A stretch of 64,000 nt of DNA from JADLDB01 sp040752975. GTDB lineage: Bacteria > Myxococcota > Myxococcia > Myxococcales > Myxococcaceae. Made by a program: the position numbers and the translations under genes. The stretch spans positions 1 through 64,000 of the forward strand of contig JBFMHF010000020.1 in the NCBI GenBank assembly GCA_040752975.1, given 5' to 3'. Shown one piece after another: positions 34,310 to 44,015 of this stretch; the first letter of the stretch is position 1, and each line of letters begins with the position of its first letter. The notes below the pieces were generated by a model that saw only the letters and a program-made list of their open reading frames with translations, did no database searches and was not told the DNA's origin.

Positions 34310-35838
34310 GGCCGCCTCCACTGGTGCCCCGCGCGCAGCAGCAGGCGATCGGCCTCCGCGGGTCCCCAGGTGCCCGCCTCGTAGGTGTCCACGTCCCCGG
34401 GCGACGCGTCCCACGCCTGGTGGATGCGCGAGATGAAGCGCCACGACGCCTCCACCTCGTCGCCGCGCGTGAAGAGGGCCTGGTCGCCCAGCATGCAGTC
34501 CAACAGCAGTCGCTCGTAGGCCTCGGGCGGCTCCTGGCCGAAGGACGTGCCGTAGCGGAACTCCATGTTCACCGGCTGGATGTCCAGCGTGTTGCCCGGC
34601 ACCTTCGCGCCGAAGCGCAGGCTGACGCCCTCGTCGGGCTGAATGCGAATCGCCAGCACGTTGGGCGACTGGCCGGCCTGGGCCCGCTCGCCGAAGAGCC
34701 GCAGCGGCGCCTCGCGGAACACCAGTGCCACCTCCGTCACCTTTTTCGGCATCGCCTTCGCCGAGCGCAGGTAGAAGGGCACGCCCGCCCAGCGCCAGTT
34801 GTCGATGAAGAGCTTGAGCGCCACGTAGGTCTCGCGCTTCGAGCCCGCCGTCACGCCCGGCTCTTCCTGGTAGCTGACCTGCCGCCGGCCCGCCACCGTG
34901 CCCGCGCGGTATTGCCCGCGCACGACGAATTCGTCGAAGCGCCCGTCGGGGATCGGCCGCAGCGCCTTCAGCACCTTCACCTTCTCGTCCCGAAGGTCGT
35001 CCGCGTGCGTGGAGACGGGCGGCTCCATCGCGGTGATGGCCAGCACCTGGAAGAGGTGGTTCTGCACCATGTCGCGCAGAATCCCCGCCTGCTCGAAGTA
35101 GCCGCCGCGCCCCTCGATGCCCAGCGCCTCGGCGCCGGTGATCTGGACATGGTCGACGTACCGGCTGTTCCACAGGGGCTCGAACAGCCCGTTGGCGAAG
35201 CGCAGCACCATCAGGTTCTGCACCGTCTCTTTCCCGAGGTAGTGGTCGATGCGGTACACGCTCGACTCGTCCAGCACGCTCAGCACGTCGCGGTTGAGTT
35301 GCTGCGCGCTCGCGAGGTCGGTGCCGAACGGCTTCTCGATGATGACGCGGCGGAAGGGACGCCGCTTCGACGCGTCGACGAGGCCGGCCTCGCCGAGCCG
35401 CTTCACCGCCAGCGGGAAGGTGGACGGAGGGGTGGACAGGTAGAAGACGCGGTTGCCGGGAATGCCGCGCGCCTGGTCCAGCTCGGCGAGGCGGGTCTTG
35501 AGCGCCTGGTAGCTGGCCGCGTCGTCGTAGTCGCCCACCTGGAAAAAGAGGTTCTTCGCGAACGTGTCCCACACGTGGGCGTCGAGCGGGCGGTGCCGGG
35601 CGAACTTCGCGCAGGCTTCCTTCATCTCGGCGCGGAAGGCGTCGTCGGTGGTGGCCTTGCGGGCGAAGCCGACGATGGCCATGGACGCGGGCAGCAGGCG
35701 CTCGCAGGCGAGGGTGTAAAGCGCGGGCACCAGCTTGCGCTTCGTCAGGTCGCCCGAGGCTCCGAAGATGACCACGGTGCACGGCTCCGGGAGCCGCTCA
35801 TCCACCAGTCCCTGCCTCAGCGGGTTGGGTTCCGTCAC
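34306..35838 (-). CDS. zwf: glucose-6-phosphate 1-dehydrogenase
   Basis: 510 residues. NADP-binding FGASGDLTKRKLVPALY at the N-terminus and the active-site segment RIDHYLGKE with the catalytic His; also IIEKPFGTDL. It commits glucose 6-phosphate to the oxidative pentose-phosphate pathway. I use the GTG at VTEPNPLRQ, since the frame upstream is compositionally different. It heads the operon zwf-opcA-small ORF-pgl-gnd. Confidence 0.96.
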   Translation of the reverse strand: MTEPNPLRQGLVDERLPEPCTVVIFGASGDLTKRKLVPALYTLACERLLPASMAIVGFARKATTDDAFRAEMKEACAKFARHRPLDAHVWDTFAKNLFFQVGDYDDAASYQALKTRLAELDQARGIPGNRVFYLSTPPSTFPLAVKRLGEAGLVDASKRRPFRRVIIEKPFGTDLASAQQLNRDVLSVLDESSVYRIDHYLGKETVQNLMVLRFANGLFEPLWNSRYVDHVQITGAEALGIEGRGGYFEQAGILRDMVQNHLFQVLAITAMEPPVSTHADDLRDEKVKVLKALRPIPDGRFDEFVVRGQYRAGTVAGRRQVSYQEEPGVTAGSKRETYVALKLFIDNWRWAGVPFYLRSAKAMPKKVTEVALVFREAPLRLFGERAQAGQSPNVLAIRIQPDEGVSLRFGAKVPGNTLDIQPVNMEFRYGTSFGQEPPEAYERLLLDCMLGDQALFTRGDEVEASWRFISRIHQAWDASPGDVDTYEAGTWGPAEADRLLLRAGHQWRRP

Positions 35839-36033
35839 GCGCGCCCCCCAGGTCGAAGAGCCGCGGAGGTTAGCGGGCCACGCCTCCGTGTCGCGCCAAT
35901 TCGACAGTTCGCATCGAGCGTCGGGTGACGTCCTGTCGCGGGCGCCCCCGTTGCCGCCTGAGTTCGCGCAGTTCCCGCGGGCACGCGCGCTGCAGTCCGG
36001 GCCGGCAGGGCCACAAACCCCCGAGGAGGCAGC

Positions 36034-36426
36034 ATGAACCGAAGAAGGCGCCGCGGGCTGACGCTCATCGAGATCGTCGTCGTCATCACCATCTCGGCGA
36101 TGTTGATGTCGGCGGTCGCGGTGTCGGCGATCAGGATTCACCAGAACTCGCTGCGCGAGCGCGCGAAGATGGACGTGCGCACCGTGCTCAACGCGTTGGA
36201 CCTGTACCGGCTGAACAAGGGCCGCTACCCCGAGCCGCAGAAGGGGCTCGAGGTGCTCGCGACGGCGAAGCTGATGAAGGAGGTGCCGAAGGACCCCTGG
36301 GGCAGCGTGTACACGTACGCGCTGGAGGACGGCGAGCCGGTGGTGACGTCGTACGGCGCGGACGGCGCCCCCGGCGGAGTGGGCGCAGACGCGGACGTGT
36401 CCAGCAAGTCCCTCAGCGAGGAGTGA
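36034..36426 (+). CDS. type II secretion major pseudopilin-like protein (GspG family)
   Basis: 130 residues. Prepilin cleavage motif RRRRRGLTLIEIVVV with Glu at +5, a long hydrophobic helix (about 10-32), then DVRTVLNALDLYRLNKGRYPEPQKGLEVL and PKDPWGSVYTY, the core of GspG. No other secretion gene is adjacent, so it is an orphan pseudopilin. A GAGG ribosome-binding site precedes the ATG. Confidence 0.88.
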   Translation: MNRRRRRGLTLIEIVVVITISAMLMSAVAVSAIRIHQNSLRERAKMDVRTVLNALDLYRLNKGRYPEPQKGLEVLATAKLMKEVPKDPWGSVYTYALEDGEPVVTSYGADGAPGGVGADADVSSKSLSEE

Positions 36427-36432
36427 GGTTCC

Positions 36433-36774
36433 TCACGGCGGCGGTACGGCGGCGCACTTGCCATTCACGCACTTCGCGTTCATCGGCGGGCACGGCGCGC
36501 AGGCGATGGCGGGCTGGGGACCGCACCACTGCAGGGCGCGGCTTCGCTCGGTGTTCCAGGCGGACAGGCTGCTGGAGTTGATGGCGTCGTTGGGGCACTG
36601 GCACACGTCGCAGACGTCGCCGGTGAAGACGGTGGTGCAGGCGCCATCCGAGGCGCACGTCTGATCGAAGTTGCTCGCGTCGAGCATCGTGGAGCCGGGA
36701 CACGCGCAGAGGCCGCACGCCAGCGCCGCGCTGGCGAGCCGGCGCCACGTCGTCCCTGGGTTCCACCGCCGCAC
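36433..36774 (-). CDS. small Cys-rich lipoprotein
   Basis: 113 residues. Signal peptide with lipobox GLCAC near 20-24. The mature part has about twelve Cys residues in short spacings (CASDGACTTVF, CDVCQC, CAPCPPMNAKC), suggesting a disulfide-stabilised surface protein. No family recognised. It is convergent with the pseudopilin gene, six bases away. Confidence 0.7.
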   Translation of the reverse strand: MRRWNPGTTWRRLASAALACGLCACPGSTMLDASNFDQTCASDGACTTVFTGDVCDVCQCPNDAINSSSLSAWNTERSRALQWCGPQPAIACAPCPPMNAKCVNGKCAAVPPP

Positions 36775-36835
36775 GGGCCTGAGTGTGGCACGGTTCGGCA
36801 GCGGGGCGGGATGTGCTCAGGCGGACAGGCCCGGC

Positions 36836-38236
36836 GTGCTAAACCCCGCGGCGCCGCACCCAGGGGAGCGCCACCTGTCCAGTCCTCCGTCACCCGGTCC
36901 ATCGCCCACGAAGACCTTCGGCCTCGCCTCGGGCGTGGGCCTCGTCATCGCCAACATGGTGGGGGCCGGCGTCTTCCTCTCCACCGGCTTCATGGCCCAG
37001 TCGCTGGGGCCCCCGCACATCCTCCTTGCGTGGGGCATCGGCGCGGTGCTGGCCCTGTGCGGCGCGGTCGCCTACGCGGAGGTGGCGCGGCTGGTGCCCC
37101 ACAGCGGCGGCGAGTACCGCTTCCTCTCTTCGCTGCTCCACCCGTCCCTGGGCTACCTCGCCGGGTGGGGTTCACTCCTGATCGGCTTCTCTGCGCCCAT
37201 CGCCCTGGACGCCGTGGCTGCGGGGGCCTTCGCGCACGCAGTGAACAGCTCGCTCAATCCCCGCGTCGTGGGGGCCGTGTTGATCGTCGGCCTCACCGCC
37301 GTGCACGCCATGCGCCTCAAGGTCTCTGCGCGCGTGCAGAATGCGCTGGTGGTGTTGAAGGTGCTGCTGCTCACCGCCTTCGTCCTGGTGGGGCTCACCC
37401 TGGGCACGGTCGCCTGGCCCAACTGGATGCCGCCTCAGCCGTCGCCCTCGCCGTGGCCGGACCTTGCGGGGAGCCTCTTCTTCATCGCCTTCGCCTTCAG
37501 CGGGTGGAACGCCGCCGTCTACGCGGCCGACGAGTTCAAGGCGCCCGAGCGCGACGTGCCGCGCGCGATGTTGCTGGGCTGCCTGGCGGTAGGGGCGCTG
37601 TACCTGGTGGTGAACTACCTCTTCGTCGCCAACCTCACGCCCGAGCAGGGCACCGTCGTCTTCCACTACGACGACTTCACCTCGCTCAAGGGGCAGTACG
37701 AGCAGGTGACGCTGGGGCAGGCGGTGATGGCGGCGCTGTTGGGGCCAGGCGCAGCGAAGGTGATGAGCGGCGTGATGGTGCTCCTCTTCATGTCTGCGAT
37801 GAGCGCGATGATGTTGGTGGGCCCGCGGGTGTACGCGGCGATGGCGAAGGACGGCTTCCTGCCCGCTGCGCTGGAGGGCCGTGAGGGGCGCCCTCCGGCT
37901 GCCGCCATCGTGCTGCAGGGCGCGCTGGGGCTGGTGCTCCTCCTCGTCCACGACGTCCGCACGGTGCTGTCCAACGTGGGCGCCATCATCGTCCTCTTCG
38001 CCGCGCTGACGGTGGCCGGGCTGTTTCGCGCCGCGCTCACCGCGAAGTCGCCCGAGCAGCGGCCCCGGTTGCCTGCGTTGCTCGCCGCGGGGGTGTACGT
38101 CGTGTCGGCGGCGTGGATGTTCTGGAAGGGCTTGTCGCGTTCGCCCACGCTGTACCTGTGGGTGGCGGGCGTGGCGCTCGTGGCCCTGGCGGCGTGGTGG
38201 GCGACGACCCTCATCCGTCGGAGGAGGACCGCATGA
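36836..38236 (+). CDS. APC-family amino acid permease
   Basis: 466 residues from a GTG at VLNPAAPH; the start is uncertain, as the conserved part begins at KTFGLASGVGLVIANMVGAG. About twelve membrane helices, with GVFLSTGF in helix 1 and FIAFAFSGWNAAVYAADEFKAPERD in helix 6, typical for APC transporters of amino acids. The stop overlaps the start of a Ser/Thr kinase gene (ATGA), so transporter and kinase are made together. Confidence 0.85.
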   Translation: MLNPAAPHPGERHLSSPPSPGPSPTKTFGLASGVGLVIANMVGAGVFLSTGFMAQSLGPPHILLAWGIGAVLALCGAVAYAEVARLVPHSGGEYRFLSSLLHPSLGYLAGWGSLLIGFSAPIALDAVAAGAFAHAVNSSLNPRVVGAVLIVGLTAVHAMRLKVSARVQNALVVLKVLLLTAFVLVGLTLGTVAWPNWMPPQPSPSPWPDLAGSLFFIAFAFSGWNAAVYAADEFKAPERDVPRAMLLGCLAVGALYLVVNYLFVANLTPEQGTVVFHYDDFTSLKGQYEQVTLGQAVMAALLGPGAAKVMSGVMVLLFMSAMSAMMLVGPRVYAAMAKDGFLPAALEGREGRPPAAAIVLQGALGLVLLLVHDVRTVLSNVGAIIVLFAALTVAGLFRAALTAKSPEQRPRLPALLAAGVYVVSAAWMFWKGLSRSPTLYLWVAGVALVALAAWWATTLIRRRRTA

Positions 38237-40329
38237 GTGTGCAGCGACTGGGGCGCTACGAGCTGCTCGAGCCGCTCGGCGAGGGCGGAATGGGCGCGGT
38301 GTGGCTGGCGCGGCTCACCGGGGGCCACGGCTTCGAGAAGCTGTGCATCGTGAAGACGGTGCTGCCCAACATCGCGAAGGACCCCGAGTTCGTCAGCCGC
38401 TTCCTGCACGAGGGCCGGGTGCTGACGCAGTTGCACCACGCGAACATCGCGCAGGTGTACGACATGGGCGAAGAGGGCGGCACGCTGTACCTGGCGCTCG
38501 AGTACGTGCCGGGGGTGGACCTCTCCACGCTGCACCAGCGCGTGCGCCTGAAGGACGAGCAGCTTCCCCTGTCGCTGGCCATCTACGTGGCGCAGCAGAT
38601 GGCCGAGGGCCTGGGCTACGCCCACCGGCGCGCCGCGCTGGACGGGACGCCGCTCAACATCGTGCACCGCGACGTGTCTCCGCAGAACGTCATGGTGTCC
38701 TACGACGGCGAGGTGAAGGTCATCGACTTCGGCATCGCGCGCAGCGAGGCGCGCAGTCGGCACACCGCGCAGGCCAGCGTGATGGGGAAGCTGGGCTACA
38801 TGGCGCCCGAGCAGGCGCGCGGCGAGCCGCTCGACCACCGCGCGGACCAGTTCGCCGTCGGAGTGGTGCTGTGGGAGTTGCTCGCGAACGCGCCCTTCGT
38901 CCCACGCGGCACGCTGACGGAGATGGTGGTGGCCATGGCGACCCCACCGGTGCGCCCCCTGACACCGCTTCGCCCCGACGTACCCCCGTCGCTCGAGGCC
39001 ACGGTGCTGAAGGCGTTGTCAGCCGACGTGAACCGGCGCTTCCCCACCACGGACGACCTGGCGCGCGCGCTGATGGACGAGCTCCTGCGGCTGGGCGCGC
39101 TGCCGTCGAAGCTGCAGGTAGGGGAGTACGTGCAATCTCGCTGCAGCGAGGCCTTCTCGACGCAGCAGAAGCTGCTCACGCGCGTCTCGACGCTGCGCGC
39201 GAAGCCGACCGCGGAGACGGCGCCGAAGACCGAGCGCGCCACACCGCAGGAGGGCCTCGAGTCCACCATGCTGCGGCCGAGTGGAGAGCACGCGCTCGCC
39301 GCGCCCGGGCAGGACGCGACCGGCGTGTTGCCGCCCAGTGGGCCCGCGACGACTCCGCAGACGGCACCGATGTCGCCCGCCGCAGCGCCGGTCGCCTCGG
39401 CGACGACTCCGCAGACGGCGCCGGTGCCCGCGGCAGCGCCGGGCGCCCTGGCGACAACTCCGCAGACGACGTCGGTGTCCGCTGCAGCGCCGGTCGCCTC
39501 GGCGACGACTCCGCAGACGGCGCCGGTGCCCGCCGCGGCGCCGGTCGCCTCGCCGTTGACGACGGGCGAGCTCGAGGCCGCCGCGGTGAAGCCCGGACGG
39601 GGGCCGGTGGTGGCAATCGCCGCTGTCGCGCTGGTGCTGGTGCTCGCCGCGGCCGCCTGGGCATTTCTCAAAGGACCGCTCTCCGGTGACGGAAGCACCA
39701 CCGCCTCCGGGGCGCAAGCGGCGAACACTCCGGGCGCGGGCACTCCGGGCGCAGGCACTCCGGGCGCGGGCACTCCGGGCGCGGGCACTCCGGGCGCGGG
39801 CACTCCGGGCGCAGGCACTTCGGGCGCAGGCACTCCGGGCGCAGGCACTCCGGGCGCAGGCACTCCGGGCGCTGGCACTCCGGGCGCAGGCACTCCGGGC
39901 ACGGGCACTCCGGGCGCGGGCACTCCGGGCACGGCAGGCGACCTCGTCGATGCTGGTGCACCCACCATCGCCGGCACCGGTGAAAAGCCGCCGCCGCCGG
40001 GGCAGGGTGGATCCACCGCGCCCCCGCCTCCTCCACCCGGCCGCGGGGGCGGTCCCGGGCCCATCGAAGGAGAGCCCTCCGCCCAGCTCAAAGTGAGCGC
40101 GCGCTTCACCGGCACCTCGTACATCCTCAACAACCTCTCGAGGCAGCGGTGGACCAACTGCACCGTCGTCGCACCCGGGCAGCGCGCCACGCGTCTCGCC
40201 GCCTTGCCGGCCAACAGCAGTGAGGAACTCCCCTTGAGTTCATTCCGCGTCGACTCGAAGCAGCGCTCGATCACACGGGCGCTCTTCGTCCAGTGCGCCC
40301 AGGGCAGCGGCAAGGCCGGCTTGAAGTAG
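38233..40329 (+). CDS. Ser/Thr protein kinase with repeat-rich juxtamembrane and outer regions
   Basis: 698 residues. Kinase domain about 8-275: GEGGMGAVWLA, CIVK, HRDVSPQN (Ser at the usual Lys/Pro position), DFGIA, KLGYMAPE. Then four 17-18-residue repeats of ATTPQTAPV.AAAPVAS (39346-39552), a membrane helix (about 456-476), fourteen TPGAG units (39727-39936), a Pro-rich linker and an outer beta domain (LKVSARFTGTSYILNNLSRQ). ATGA overlap with the APC permease suggests the kinase regulates, or senses through, that transporter. Confidence 0.9.
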   Translation: MSVQRLGRYELLEPLGEGGMGAVWLARLTGGHGFEKLCIVKTVLPNIAKDPEFVSRFLHEGRVLTQLHHANIAQVYDMGEEGGTLYLALEYVPGVDLSTLHQRVRLKDEQLPLSLAIYVAQQMAEGLGYAHRRAALDGTPLNIVHRDVSPQNVMVSYDGEVKVIDFGIARSEARSRHTAQASVMGKLGYMAPEQARGEPLDHRADQFAVGVVLWELLANAPFVPRGTLTEMVVAMATPPVRPLTPLRPDVPPSLEATVLKALSADVNRRFPTTDDLARALMDELLRLGALPSKLQVGEYVQSRCSEAFSTQQKLLTRVSTLRAKPTAETAPKTERATPQEGLESTMLRPSGEHALAAPGQDATGVLPPSGPATTPQTAPMSPAAAPVASATTPQTAPVPAAAPGALATTPQTTSVSAAAPVASATTPQTAPVPAAAPVASPLTTGELEAAAVKPGRGPVVAIAAVALVLVLAAAAWAFLKGPLSGDGSTTASGAQAANTPGAGTPGAGTPGAGTPGAGTPGAGTPGAGTSGAGTPGAGTPGAGTPGAGTPGAGTPGTGTPGAGTPGTAGDLVDAGAPTIAGTGEKPPPPGQGGSTAPPPPPPGRGGGPGPIEGEPSAQLKVSARFTGTSYILNNLSRQRWTNCTVVAPGQRATRLAALPANSSEELPLSSFRVDSKQRSITRALFVQCAQGSGKAGLK
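39346..39552 (+). repeat. four 51-54 bp in-frame tandem repeats
   Basis: Copies begin at 39346, 39400, 39451 and 39502 with the shared start GCGAC(G/A)ACTCCGCAGACG. They encode ATTPQTAP-type segments before the membrane helix of the kinase. Multiples of three keep the frame; such units commonly vary in number between strains. Confidence 0.85.
39727..39936 (+). repeat. fourteen 15-bp minisatellite units encoding TPGAG
   Basis: Unit ACTCCGGGCGCGGGC with few substitutions (one TSGAG, one TPGTG, one final TPGTA), directly after the membrane helix of the kinase. A length-variable spacer outside the membrane is likely. Near-identity at the DNA level points to recent slippage. Confidence 0.95.
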
Positions 40330-40424
40330 GCGTTCCGCACAAATCCCCCTTTCCTCCTCGGGGCGTTGCCGGGTGCGAGAGGTCTGCGTAGTGTTCTGCA
40401 GGTAGGACTTTGGGGGGCGTGCGC

Positions 40425-42503
<2,079 letters not shown>

Positions 42504-42730
42504 GTTCCCGGCCGACGCCGCGGCGGTGCGCGCGGTGGTCGCGGCCGTGGCTGCTGCACCCGACGTGGACGACAATCCGTCTCCGCTCCTCGCCACTTGC
42601 CGGTTGAAGTCCCAGCCGACTCTGCCGGTCCGCACACCACAGCGCGACGCGACGGCGGCCGACGCGCGGCGTTGACTCCGAAGCGCAACCCTTTCCCTGC
42701 CCCGCCTGCACGTCGTAAACCGCGCACCCC

Positions 42731-43912
42731 ATGCGGCTCGTTCTCCTCTGCGCCCTTCTCGCGCTCTGCGCCTGTGGCCCCGCCGCGCCCGTCGACGTGC
42801 TTCCTTTCGAGCCTGCGTCACCCACCGCCGCGCCGGATCCGACGAAGCCCGGCCCCTTCCCGGTGGGCGTGCGCACGGTGACGTACGAAGACACCGGCCG
42901 CCGCAGGGCCGACGGCACGCCCCGCAGGCTCGTGACGGAGATCTGGTACCCCGCCACGCAGGACACGCGCGGGCAGCCGGGCGTCAGCTACGACATTCGC
43001 ACCGTGCTGACCGAGGCGCAGGTCGCGGCGCTGGCCGACGTCACCGTCCCGCTGCTCGAGACGACGGCGGTGCGAGACGCCCCGCTGGCCACCACCCACG
43101 GCCCCTTCCCGTTGATCGTCTTCGCGCACGGGCAGGGCGCGGTGCGCTGGCAGTCCACGTTCTACACGGTGCTGCTCGCCTCGCACGGCTACGTGGTCAT
43201 CTCCACCGACCACGAAGGCGGCACGCTCTACGATCTCGTGCGCGGCGAGCTGCAGAACGTCGCCGCGGGCCTCGAGACCCGCCCGGTCGACGTGGTGTAC
43301 CTGCTCAATCGAATGGAGCGCCTCAAGCCGGAAGATCCGCTGTACGGCAACCTCGATCTCGAGCGCATCGGCGTCACCGGCCATTCCTTCGGCGCCCTGA
43401 CGTCCTTCCGCGTGGGCGCCACGGACAAGCGGGTGAAGGCCATCGTCCCGCAGGCGCCGCCCGACGTGAACCTCGCGTGGATCGGCTTGCCGCAGCCGGT
43501 GAAGCTGGGCATGCCGGTGATGGTGCAGGCCGCGCACGAGGACAAGACCCTCAAGTGGGACGAGTCCATCGTCCCCACCTGGCCGCTGCTGGAGCGCCCC
43601 CGCTGGCTGGTCGACATCGTGCAGGGCGGGCACTTCACCTTCTCGGATCTCTGCGGCTTCGATCTCGCGTCCATCGCCGAGCGCGTCAGCCTCGACGTCA
43701 TGGGCGCCGACGTGCGCAAGGTGCTGGAAGACGGGTGCGGCCCGCCCGCGCCCCCGGTCACCGTGGCCCAGCCCGTCATCAACCACTACGGCGTGGCCTT
43801 CTTCAACGCAGTCCTGAAGGGGTCCGAAGGCTCGCGCGCGCTGCTCACCCAGGAGAAGGGCGACCAGGTGGCGGGCGCCCCGGGCGTGGTGGTGCTGACC
43901 GCCGACCCCTGA
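42731..43912 (+). CDS. alpha/beta-hydrolase lipoprotein, PAF-acetylhydrolase/dienelactone-hydrolase-like
   Basis: 393 residues. Lipobox ALCAC near residue 13. TEIWYPA, LIVFAHGQGAVRWQSTFYTVLLASHGYVV and nucleophile elbow GHSFGA match the platelet-activating-factor acetylhydrolase-like hydrolases; a late GGHFTFSD supplies the likely catalytic His. Probably a cell-surface esterase or lipase; substrate unknown. Confidence 0.82.
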   Translation: MRLVLLCALLALCACGPAAPVDVLPFEPASPTAAPDPTKPGPFPVGVRTVTYEDTGRRRADGTPRRLVTEIWYPATQDTRGQPGVSYDIRTVLTEAQVAALADVTVPLLETTAVRDAPLATTHGPFPLIVFAHGQGAVRWQSTFYTVLLASHGYVVISTDHEGGTLYDLVRGELQNVAAGLETRPVDVVYLLNRMERLKPEDPLYGNLDLERIGVTGHSFGALTSFRVGATDKRVKAIVPQAPPDVNLAWIGLPQPVKLGMPVMVQAAHEDKTLKWDESIVPTWPLLERPRWLVDIVQGGHFTFSDLCGFDLASIAERVSLDVMGADVRKVLEDGCGPPAPPVTVAQPVINHYGVAFFNAVLKGSEGSRALLTQEKGDQVAGAPGVVVLTADP

Positions 43913-44015
43913 GACTTCCTTCGTCGTTTGGTCATTGACGAGTCTCGAGGCTGGTGGTGTCACCCACCTCCGCGAAGTCGTCAGGCCGTCTCAACCATTC
44001 AGCGAGGAACCACGC

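Noticed and set aside
34306..36141. Longer N-terminus for Zwf
   Set aside because: The added 100 residues are Arg/Ser/Ala-rich and overlap the upstream region of the divergent pseudopilin gene; the GTG at 35838 gives normal family length.
39727..39936. CRISPR-like array
   Set aside because: The 15-bp units are contiguous, without spacers, and translate in frame as TPGAG inside a kinase.
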